Shown piece by piece: positions 50,991 to 61,099 of a stretch of DNA of 64,000 nt. Position numbers and translations under genes: made by a program. The stretch is from Gordius sp. MW1. Lineage: Eukaryota; Nematomorpha; Gordioida; Gordea; Gordiidae. The notes under the pieces are model-generated. The model saw nothing but the letters and a program-made list of their open reading frames with translations. It had not been told where the DNA came from and did not search any database. Positions within the stretch are counted from its first letter, which is position 1. Each line of letters starts with the position of its first letter. The stretch covers positions 11,116,537 through 11,180,536 of the forward strand of contig OZ038532.1 of the NCBI GenBank assembly GCA_964036665.1. The letters are read 5' to 3'.

Positions 50991-52690
50991 AAACTCGGGC
51001 CTTCGGCCCTCGTGGGAAGGGGGAGGGGAGAAGGGAAGGGGGGACGACTCATCTATACTTCGTATAAATGTATCATATTTGCTATGCAATTTATGGGCGA
51101 GAAAGGTGGGAAGGGGCGAGAATGCCTATAGGGGGGTATTAAATGCCTAATGATTAATTAATTATTTATACAAATTTTCCATTTATAGGCAAAATGTAAT
51201 ATAGGCAAGGGTTAGATTTAGTGTTTGCATCTAGTTGCGTATTACATTAGTTTTTACGGCCTTTAGTGATTATGGGTCTAACAAACATTATATTATAAAA
51301 CATCACAATGTTAAGAATTTGCAGAATTGTTGGGAGAAATTTTTTGTTGAATTTGAACAATTATTAATTAAAAAAATAAAAAATTTGGCGAATGGTCATT
51401 TTTCTCCATTGGTCAGTACCAACAGATACTCTATAAGTCAATGATAGCCAAAAAAACGGAAAAAAAATTTGATGCTCACTTTGGCCAATGGTCATTTTTT
51501 TCCATTGGTCAGCAGCCAGCACACGGTAAATGGATATAAATTCATAAGAGTAAAAAAAACGAAAAAAAAATTTCGAATCATATTTTGGCCAATGGTCATA
51601 TTTTTCCATTGGTCAGCAGCCAGGACACGGTAAAAGTGGATATAAATTCATAATAGTCAAAAAAAACGGGAAAAAATTTTCGAATCACATTTTGGCCAAT
51701 GGTCATTTTATTCCATTGGTCAGCAGCCAGCGGACGGCCAAAAAGTCATAATAGCAATGGTAGGAACAGGAACAATCATAATAGTCAAAAAAAACGAAAA
51801 AAATAATTTCGATTCACATTTTGGCCAATGGTCATTTTTTCCATCGGTCAGGAGCCAGCGGACGGCCAAAAAGTCATAATAGCAATGGTAGTAACAGGAA
51901 CAATTATAATAGTAAAAAAAAACGAAAAAATAAACTCGGATTCACATTTTGGCCAATGGTCATTTTTTTCATTGGTCAGCAGCCAGCGGACGGCCAAAAA
52001 GTCTTATTATCAATGATAGTAACATAAACAATCATAAGAGTCAAAAAAACTTCTGGATTCTAACCCAAAAACTAGTTGAATTGCATAGCAATTAAAAGTA
52101 AACAACTTTTATTTATGTTTATTATATAATAAAATGAAACAATAATAGAACAAGTGGACGGCCAAAAAGTCATATTATCAATGGTAGTAACAGGAAAAAT
52201 ATATTAATTTAAATTAAAAAATAAAAAAAAAATTTGCCCTCTCCGGGAATCGAACCAGCAATTCAGAACGTTCGCCGGGGTTCGAACCCACATTAATAGA
52301 GGCATAGGCTTTTGTAGGGGCACAGGGACCCATATCAGTAGAGGCATAGGCCCTTGTAGTGGAGGGCATAGGGTAATTATAGCAATTAATATCAATGTTA
52401 CCCAATTCAAAAACGAATAGATATACTTATGCATTAATTTAACATAGCAATTAAAACCCGACCCCGCCCGAAAGCGAGGGAGATAGAGATGAGGGGTGGG
52501 GCACCTCTTTCTCATGCATTAATTTAAAAAATAACACAGCGAGGGAGATAGAGATGAGGGGTGGGGCACCTCTTTCTCATGCATTAATTTAAAAAATCGA
52601 TAACCTAATATACCCAATGCAAATAGATAGAAGGGTAACGGACGGACAACGGACAACCAAAAACGAGCCCATAAATTGCATAGCAATTAA
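50991..52690 (-). mobile_element. Helentron-like element, copy C1 (complete)
   Basis: Reverse-oriented, 1700 bp, end to end with copy A: hairpin CGGGCC-TTC-GGCCC at 50996-51009, 3' subterminal repeat, minisatellite (about 51390-52030), tRNA-like module (52236-52367), C-rich blocks, 5' subterminal repeat ending 52690. Compared with the uninterrupted family A sequence, insertion occurred at an A/T-rich site (GAATAA/TAGCAG) with no long target duplication, as expected for rolling-circle elements. Confidence 0.82.
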
Positions 52691-52698
52691 TAGCAGAA

Positions 52699-54138
52699 AA
52701 AACTCGGGCCTTCGGCCCTCGTGGGAAGGGGGAGAAGGGAAGGAAAGGGGGGACGACTCATCTGTACTTCGTATAATTGTATCATATTTGCTATGCAATT
52801 TATGGGCGAGAAAGGTGGGAAGGGGCGAGAATGCCTATAGGGGGGTATTAAATGCCTAATGATTAATTAATTATTTATACAAATTTTCCATTTATAGGCA
52901 AAATGTAATATAGGCAAAATGTAATATAGGCAAGGGTTAGGGTTAGATTTAGTGTTTTCATCTAGTTGCGTATTACATTAGTTTTTATGGCCTTTAGTGA
53001 TTATGGGTCTAACAAACATTATATTATAAAACATCACAATGTTAAGAATTTGCAGAATTGTTGGGAGAAATTTTTTGTTGAATTTGAACAATTTTTAATT
53101 AAAAAAATCAAAAATTTGGTCAATGGTCATTTTTTCTCTATTGGTCAGTACCAACAGATACTCTATAATCAATGATAGCCAAAAAAACGGAAAAAAAAAT
53201 TTTGATGCTCACTTTGGCCAATGGTCATTTTTTTCCATTGGCCAGCAGCCAGCACACGGTAAAAGTGGATATAAATTCATAAGAGTAAAAAAAAAAAAAA
53301 AAAAATTTCGAATCACATTTTGGCCAATGGTCATTTTTTTCCATTGGTCAGCAGCCAGGACACGGTAAAAGTGGATATAAATTCATAATAGTCAAAAAAA
53401 AACGAAAAAAAAGTTTTCGAATCACATTTTGGCCAATGGTCATTTTATTCCATTGGTCAGCAGCCAGCGGACGGCCAAAAAGTCATAATAGCAATGGTAG
53501 GAACAGGAACAATCATAATAGTCAAAAAAACGAAAAAAATAATTTCGATTCACCTTTTGGCCAATGGTCATTTTTTCCATCGGTCAGGAGCCAGCGGACG
53601 GCCAAAAAGTCATAATAGCAATGGTAGTGACAGGAACAATCATAATAGTAAAAAAAAACGAAAAAATAAACTCGGATTCACATTTTGGCCAATGGTCATT
53701 TTTTTCATTGGTCAGCAGCCAGCGGACGGCCAAAAAGTCTTATTATCAATGATAGTAACAAGAACAATCATAAAAGTCAAAAAAACTCCGGGATTCTAAC
53801 CCAAAAACTAGTTGAATTGCATAGCAATTAAAAGTAAACAACTTTTATTTATGTTTATTATATAATAAAATGAAACAATAATAGAACAAGCGGACGGCCA
53901 AAAAATCATATTATCAATGGTAGTAACAGGAAAAATATATTAATTTAATTTAAAAAATAAAAAAAAATTTGCCCTCTCCGGGAATCGAACCAGCAATTCA
54001 GAACATTCGCCGGGGTTGAACCCACATTAATAGAGGCATAGGCTTTTGTAGGGGCTCAGGGACCCATATCAGTAGAGGCATAGGCCCTTGTAGTGGAGGG
54101 CATAGGGTAATTATAGCAATTAATATCAATGTTACCCA
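52699..54138 (-). mobile_element. Helentron-like element, copy C2 (5'-truncated)
   Basis: Starts with the same hairpin end only 8 bp (TAGCAGAA of the target) after copy C1. It runs through the 3' subterminal repeat, minisatellite (about 53120-53790) and tRNA-like module (about 53968-54100). It stops at GTTACCCA (54138), before the C-rich blocks and 5' repeat. About 85 bp of target is missing at that junction. A short TTAGGGTTAG stretch at 52932 is part of the element. Confidence 0.8.
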
Positions 54139-54765
54139 TTGCGATAAATCTCTTTTATCAGAAGTAATTAACCATTATGAATTAAAACAGCAAGGTGCCG
54201 AAATACTAATGGAAAAAAATTTCTTTACCTTCGAATAAAATATTATGATATTTTTTCACTTATTTAAATATTACCCTCAACAGTGTTTCCAAATTTTATT
54301 ATTTTTATTAAATTATTTTTAACTATCTTAATAACTTCATGTTCACGCGAAAAATCGTTCTCATTGCTAAAACGAATTAAAACTTATCTTCGTTCCACAA
54401 ATTACAAGATAGCTTATCTTCCTTAGCTTTATTGAGGAACATGACTTTATAAATGTTTACCCCCGGATGATATTATAAATTCGCTTGCAACATCGAGTAA
54501 AAGGCGTAATAAACTACTATTAAAAGACTATTTATAATATTTAATGAAAAATCATTTGGGCTTTTAAACTTTTTAAAACTTTCAAAATATGTTAAAATAT
54601 TATTAAATTTACGAAAATTCCATCCTTGATTCAATTTATTAGTCCGCCTTTTTTAACGTATATTGCATATTTTCATGTACCACATGCACATATAAAGCCA
54701 ATGATTTTCCAAAATATAGTTTGTACGCCATTTTTCCCACTTTATTATATCCCAACATTAATAAA

Positions 54766-56670
54766 AAAAACTCGGGCCTTCGGCCCTCTGGGATGGGGGA
54801 GAAGGGAAGGGGGGACGACTCATCTATACTCCGTATAAACGTAGCATATTTGCTATGCAATTTATGGGCGAGAAAGATGGAAAGGGGCGAGAATGCCTAT
54901 AGGGGGGATTAATTCAAAATAAGTAGAGGTATAGGCCTTTGTAGGGGAGGGCATAGGGTAATAATCGATGTTAACCAATTGAATTATTCTACTAATTCTT
55001 TTTTAGGGTAAAATGTCATATTTTGGTTTTTTTAACTAATGGGATCAAAGGCTGTTAATATGAGAAAAACGAAAATACCCTAAATAAGAGGAAATTATAG
55101 AAAATTAAATATAAACTCATTTAGGGGCCGGGGCCTTTTGAACTCAAGTCGGGGGGGGGGGGGGGGGTGTAAAATTATTCATCCTTTTCTAATAATACAA
55201 AAGGACAATTAATTTAATTTGTAAAAATCAATTTTAATTAGAAACAACAAAAAACAACCATCATCTTATCCACCGCTTATATATTCTAAACTATAAATTG
55301 TTCTTTCAATGAAATCCCATGGGACTTCGAGAGCAATCGATTAAGCCTTAAAAAGCGTAAATGTTTCAGATAAAAAGGAGTACGGGAATACCGATAAAAA
55401 CCAAAGAAAATTAACAACTTTTACTACTAAACACTAGTGTTGTAATAATGGCTGGGTGGGTTCTGTTTGGTCGACCTATAGTTTTAGTAGACTAAACATA
55501 AAAAGATTATACAGTGAAACTTTTGTATGAGCGAGCACCAAACAATCTTGCTGTGTTAAAATGGGAAGTATAAACTTAAGGTTTTCTTAAATTATAAAAA
55601 AAAGTCATTAGTCTCCTCCCCCTAATATATAAATATTTATAACTTAATAAAAAATTCTAGAGGCCCTTAAAAAGTTTTTACAAGTAAAACTTAAAAACCG
55701 TTTTAATCTGACTTATTATAACTACCTTCAAATTAAGCTATCTAAATGTTTGAGATTATAAATAAGGGTGTTTTTAATTACAAGATTTGTTTGTTAGCAA
55801 ATATTAATTTAATTTAAAAGAATATAAAATGACATTATGTAAATTTAAAATTTTGTATTATTAAAAATCATCAAATAATGTTAGTAAACAAATATCTTTT
55901 ATAAGTATAGAAAAGCAAAAACAAGCTAAGTGAAAAATTAATTTTCAGTAACTAATCCATGAATAAATAGATTCCTCACCAAAAGATTTCTAAAAATTAT
56001 TAAATCAAAATCTATTTAGTGTCTATAAAAAACTTCAAGTTATTATTATAGTTATATTACAAAAAGGCAATTAAATATGATTTAGTGTATCATAATAACT
56101 TTATTTTAAGAATAGAATCATCTATAGATGGAGGATATTTAGTGTCTATAAAAAACTTCAAGTTATTATTATAGTTATATTACAAAAAGGCAATTAAATA
56201 TGATTTAGTGTATCATAATAACTTTATTTTAAGAATAGAATCATCTATAGATGGAGGATTATTGATTTTTAAATTTTTAGAAATCCATAGAATAATTATC
56301 CCACTTTCTATAGAAAGTATAAAATTTTCAGAATATCATTTTTCATCCAACAACAATTCCAAAAATTTTGTTTGTTTGCTTTGTGTAATAAAGTTGCTAA
56401 TTGAATTTGGAATTAAATTAATAAGAATTCCATCAGAAGATATTTATGATCAATTTTGATGAATATTAGGAATTAACATCTTCTTAATAAGAGTTTGAAT
56501 AATTTGGAAAATAATCTAAAAACGAATTGTGTAGAATAGATAGAATAATTCGTCCTCTCCCGAGCTTGATCCCGGACCTCCAGGTCACAAAGCTGGCGCC
56601 AATAACTTGGTAGACAACGGACAACAACGGACGGACATCAAAAAACGCCCATAAATTGCATAGCAATTAA
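54766..56670 (-). mobile_element. Helentron-like element, copy C3, with about 1.5 kb of foreign sequence inside
   Basis: The 3' end (hairpin near 54771, subterminal repeat near 54853) leads into part of a tRNA-like module, with homology ending near 54985. The next recognisable piece is a complete 5' end at about 56620-56670 (ACGCCCATAAATTGCATAGC). The sequence between is not shared with other copies: a G-run at 55152, a hAT-2-type terminus at 55435, a 123-bp exact tandem duplication, and a second tRNA-like segment at 56552-56620. This may be one element with captured cargo, or two fragments side by side. Confidence 0.5.
56014..56259 (+). repeat. Exact 123-bp tandem duplication
   Basis: 56014-56136 is repeated without a visible difference at 56137-56259. 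The unit starts ATTTAGTGTCTATAA and ends GATGGAGGAT. Identity over 123 bp in AT-rich DNA suggests a very recent duplication or an assembly artefact. Confidence 0.93.
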
Positions 56671-56864
56671 AATTCATAACCACTTTAATTACCTTTTAAA
56701 TTGAATATATCGTTGTACTTGTAGGATAAGGGGATAAAATTGAATATAAATGGAATTAATATATTGTAAGAGGATAAAAAAATCTGCTCATATAGGATGG
56801 CGTGTAGGCATAGAGATGTGGGGTGGGAAGTTTGCAATAATAACAACAGGAAACTACAAATAAA

Positions 56865-58171
56865 ATACATACGAGTCAAAAAAACGGAAAAAAAATTTCG
56901 AATCTGGTCATTTTTTTCCATTGGTCAGTACCAAGAGACGGTCTATAGAAACACACGAGTCAAAAAAAACGAAAAAAAATTCCGATTCACAATTTGGCCA
57001 ATGGTCATTTTTTTTATTGGTCAGTACCAAGAGACAGTCTATAAATACATACGAGTCAAAAAAAACGTAAATCGATCCACACTTTGGCCAATGGTCATTT
57101 TTTCCCATTGGTCAGCAGCCAGCGGACGGCCAAAAAGCCATATTATCAATGGTATTAACAAAAACAATATATTAATTTAATTTAAAAAAAAATAAAAATT
57201 TTGCCCTCTCCGGGATTCGAACCCACATTAGTAGAGGCATAAGCTTTTGTAGGGGCACAGGGACCCATATCAGTAGAGGCATAAGCCCTGGTAGGGGAGG
57301 GCATAGGGTAATTATCGATGTTAACCAATTCAAAAACGAAAAAAAAATTTCGATTCACAATTTGCCAATGGTCATTTTTTTTCATTGGTCAGTAGCCAGC
57401 GGACGGCCAAAAAGTCATATAATCAATGGTATTAACAAGAACAATATATTAATCTAATTTAAAAAAAATATATAAATTTTGCCCTTTTCGGGATTCGAAC
57501 CCACATTAGTAGAGGCATAGGCTTTTGTAGGGGCACAGGGACCCATATCAATAGAGGCATAGGCCCTTGTAGGAGAGGGCATAGGGTAATTATCAATGTT
57601 AACCAATTCAAAAACGAAAAAAAAATTTCGATTTATACATTGGCCAATGGTCATTTTTTCATTGGTCAGTAGCCAGCGGACGGCCAAAAAGTCACATTAT
57701 CAATGGTATTAGCAAGAACAATATATTAATTTAATTTTAAAAAAAATAAAAATTTTGCCCTCTCCGGGATTCGTATCCACATTAGTAAGGGCATAGACTT
57801 TTGTAGGGGCACAGGGATCCATATCAGTAGAGGCATAGGCTTTTGTAGGGGCATAGGGACCCATATCAGTAGAGGCGTAGGCCCTTGTAGGAAAGGGCAT
57901 AGCGTAATTATCAATGTTAACCTAATATAATACATAATACCCAATTCAAAAACGAAAATATAAACCCGACCCCGCCCGAAAAATCGATAACGAGAGAGAG
58001 GTGATGTGGGGAGGAGACACGCGTATGTATATTCTAACACAGCGAGGGAGATAGAGATGAGGGGTGGGGCACCTCTTATGCATTAATTTAAAAAAATCGA
58101 TAAAATACATTGGAGGACAACGGACAACGGACGGACAACAAAAAACGAGCCCATAAATTGCCTAGCAATTA
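56865..58171 (-). mobile_element. Helentron-like element, copy C4 (3' end missing)
   Basis: Minisatellite units (56880-57130), then three repeats of a ~277-bp higher-order unit, then the C-rich block and 5' end (GCCCATAAATTGCCTAGC, 58150-58167). No 3' hairpin end is seen to its left. Family A sequence resumes immediately after 58171. Confidence 0.72.
57060..57960 (-). repeat. Three-fold higher-order repeat: minisatellite unit plus tRNA-like module
   Basis: tRNA-like modules at 57203-57302, 57481-57580 and 57757-57898 (minus strand) are spaced 278 and 276 bp apart, each preceded by one CCAAT-hairpin unit. Each module begins GCCCTCC or a variant and ends GGTTCGAATCCCG plus GAGAGGGC (the third reads GGATACGAATCC). 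Internally a 42-bp piece containing CCTATGCCTCTACTGATATG is repeated two or three times. Confidence 0.85.
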
Positions 58172-58262
58172 AAAATTCCTGAATTTTATAGACAATTATT
58201 AACGCATCAAAACTTTAAAGGGATAAAAATCCTAAAAAAATCATTTTGGTGTGTCATTGGAT

Positions 58263-59355
58263 AGAGCCCTTCACGGGTGACCCGAAACCCGACCCGAACC
58301 CGACCGGGTTGAAAATTTTAAAATGCTTTCGGGTCGGGTTCGGGTTGAAAATTTTAAAAAGCTTTCGGGTCGGGTTCGGGTTGAAAAATTTTAAAGTCGG
58401 GTCCGCGTCGGGTTGAACGTTAACTTTTATATTGAATAATAAACATATCTTTTAAATTAATGCTATTTTATATAATATTTTATAAATAATATCGAAATGT
58501 ATGATTAATATTTTTTTTTTTTTTTGAATTGACAGGCTTACATTCATTTAAATAAATTTCTTTTAAGTTATATCTGAATTTTGAAATTGCGCATTTTTAA
58601 ACTCAGAAAAGTAAAATATCTTGATGGATGCTAAATTATACTGAACATGTAATTGGAACAAAACTTATGATTTTTTTAATTCCCATTTTTCTTTTTTAAA
58701 TATTAATGTCTTAACTTGTTTTATCGCCTAACTTATACACTAGAATAAAATTAATTTATCATATTTTACAAACATGATTTAAAAAATAAGAGTTTTGAAA
58801 TCATAATCAAATTTTCTCCTTTCATTTTCGCAATATTGCCACAACCGTTATTGGCCTAAAATAAAAATTGCCTGACAATACAGACAAACTCATTTTAATT
58901 AGAATATAAGCATTTTATATGTGAAAAATTGCGGGGTCGTTAATATTTTGAAGAAGATAATAATAACCACATTTAGGAGTGCCGCAATTAACTTAAAAGT
59001 ATACTTTATGGGCCATTTATGGGCAATTTTAATTAGAGACTAAATTGATTTTATAAATATAACCTATCTTTTTAGCATGTGCCCAGGAAAAAAATAGACA
59101 TATATCGTTTTGTCCATTTTTGGAATATAATATTTTGTTGCCATTAAATCCATTAAAATCAATTTTACAATATTAACTTTTTTTTACTTTCGGGTCAGGT
59201 CGGGTTCGGGTTGAAAATTTTAAAAAGCTTTCGGGTCGGGTCGGGTTCGGGTTGAAAAATTTAAAACTCACTCGGGTCGGGTTCGGGTTGAAAAATTTAA
59301 ATGCTTTCGGGTCGGGTCGGGTTCGGGTTAAAAAAAGTGCCTTTGCAGGGCTCTA
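58263..59355. mobile_element. Non-autonomous DNA transposon with (T)AGAGCCC ends, 1093 bp
   Basis: Terminal repeats AGAGCCCTTCACGGG and its complement-like partner ending GGGCTCTA. Perfect 8-bp duplications CATTGGAT lie at 58255-58262 and 59356-59363. Subterminal zones are arrays of GGGTCGGGTTCGGG on both sides. No transposase. Inserted in family A copy C. Confidence 0.87.
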
Positions 59356-60075
59356 CATTGGATTAACGCTAAGTTGTTCTGTGCATCTCACATCTCTAAT
59401 TTCATCTAAAATTATTAAATAAAATTTTGATTCTTTTAATTTTGACAGAATATTTTTAAGGTTCATTTAGCCGTTAAATTTATTAGTTTATTTTAATTTT
59501 TAGGTGGTGTAAAGGGGGGGGGGGAGGGGTTTGTGCAAATATATCTATAATATCATCAGGGGCAATAACTTCTAAATACTTATTCCCGAACAAATTTTAA
59601 TTTCATAATTAATTTTTTTTTATATTTTATGTTATAATTTCGCCTTTTGAGGATCTAACCTTAAAAAGGCTTTTATTTTAAATGTTCTTATTGTTTTCCT
59701 GATATAAATGCCGCCTGAAAATGTTGCCATATTGCATATTTAAAATTAAAATTTGTTATATAAATCAAGATTTTTTGGGGCTATTGCAATAAAATATTTT
59801 TATAAAAACTTTGTTGTATAGTTTTTTTTACTATTTAATCATTTTTTAAAATGTCAAAGATTTTTTGTCAATATCCCCGTTCCACTTTGCGCTATTACAA
59901 TTCATTTACACAAAAACTTATTATACCATGTGAGATTTTCTAGATTGTTTCAACTACATTACTTTGTTTTATTTATGAATAAATTTTATTTATTTAATAC
60001 CCTATAAACATTAGGGTCTGAGAGTGAGACACACCAGTGTGGTGTTATTAGAAAAAATACAAAAAGTAGTAGCGG

Positions 60076-60245
60076 CATGGGCGTAGCCAGCATTGGAATT
60101 CGAAGGGGGTAAAAGTGATTTAAGGAGGGGTAAAATGAACATTTTTAGAAATTTTGCCTATAATTAAAAAAAATTTAAAAATTTTTTTGGATTTAGAGGG
60201 GGGCAGCCGCCCCTCCCTGCCCCCCCCCCCTTGGCTACGCCCATG
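60076..60245. mobile_element. CATGGGCG MITE, copy 5
   Basis: 170 bp, CATGGGCGTAGCCAGC to its complement, with perfect 8-bp duplications AGTAGCGG at 60068-60075 and 60246-60253. It interrupts family A copy C. Confidence 0.92.
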
Positions 60246-61099
60246 AGTAGCGGAATTTTAAGTTTGTCCAACGTTTATGAGGGAAAAATTTTCATTGCGT
60301 TTGACTCTGGGCGTATACAGGTCTTGTCTTAGGGGGGTGGGCGAAAATGTTTTACAGCGTTTCTCTATTTGTTTGAACATCTTAACTCCCCTCCCGCACA
60401 CTAGTAGGAGAGAATTGCCCTTTTTTATAATTTGCTGGTTTTGGTTAGAAATTTATCGATTTTTTTGCCAAATTTTTTGATAAAAAAGTGGCCGAAATTT
60501 TTAATTTATTGCGTAATTTTAAAACTTTTATTTTTTTAAGTAAGTTGTAATTTTCTTAAAAATTTGGTGGTTTTTCTCAGAAATTTGTCGATTTTTTTGC
60601 CACATTTTTTGATGAAAAAACGTGGTTGAAATTTTGAAAATATTGCGTGAAATTTTGAATAAAAAACTGTCATGTTATAAAATTTATTACATAATTGGTA
60701 TGAAGTTTGTATGAAAAATTAGATATTTAAATTGTATATATGTAAAAAAAATTGATAAAATGTCATTCTATATTCTATACTTGCAACTAAGTTTTTTGCT
60801 TTAATTTAAATTGTTGGTCCCTTAAAAAATTTAGCAATGAAAAATCTCTGAAAAAACCACCAAATGTTTTAAAAAATTAAAATTTTAAACTTAAAAAATA
60901 GCAGTTTTTTTATTTAAAATCCCACGCAATGATTTAAAAATTTCGGCATTTCTGACCAAAACCAGCAAATTATAAAAAAGGGCAAACAATAATGTAAGAG
61001 TAGCGAAGGCATGTAAATGGTCAGGGAGGGAGTAAGTTGCATGCGAAGGAAGGAGAGAGGAAGGGCGTTCTTTTTTAAAAGCTTTGATTGATCACCCAT

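Larger units (their letters stand above)
50595..60305 (+). mobile_element. Family A element, copy C, carrying nested insertions
   Basis: Starts with the full terminus CAGTGGCGTAGCTAGG. Family A sequence is then found in order at 50595-50990, 52691-52698, 54139-54765, 58172-58262, 59356-60075 and 60246-60305. The gaps are filled by Helentron-like copies (50991-52690, 52699-54138, 54766-58171), a 1.09-kb MITE (58263-59355) and a CATGGGCG MITE (60076-60245). Without insertions the element is about 1.9-2 kb. Homology stops near 60305, so the right terminus is lost. Confidence 0.7.

Noticed and set aside
57203-57302. Functional tRNA gene on the minus strand
   Set aside because: A T-arm and acceptor-like pairing are present, but the middle is a 42-bp repeat with no proper D or anticodon arm.
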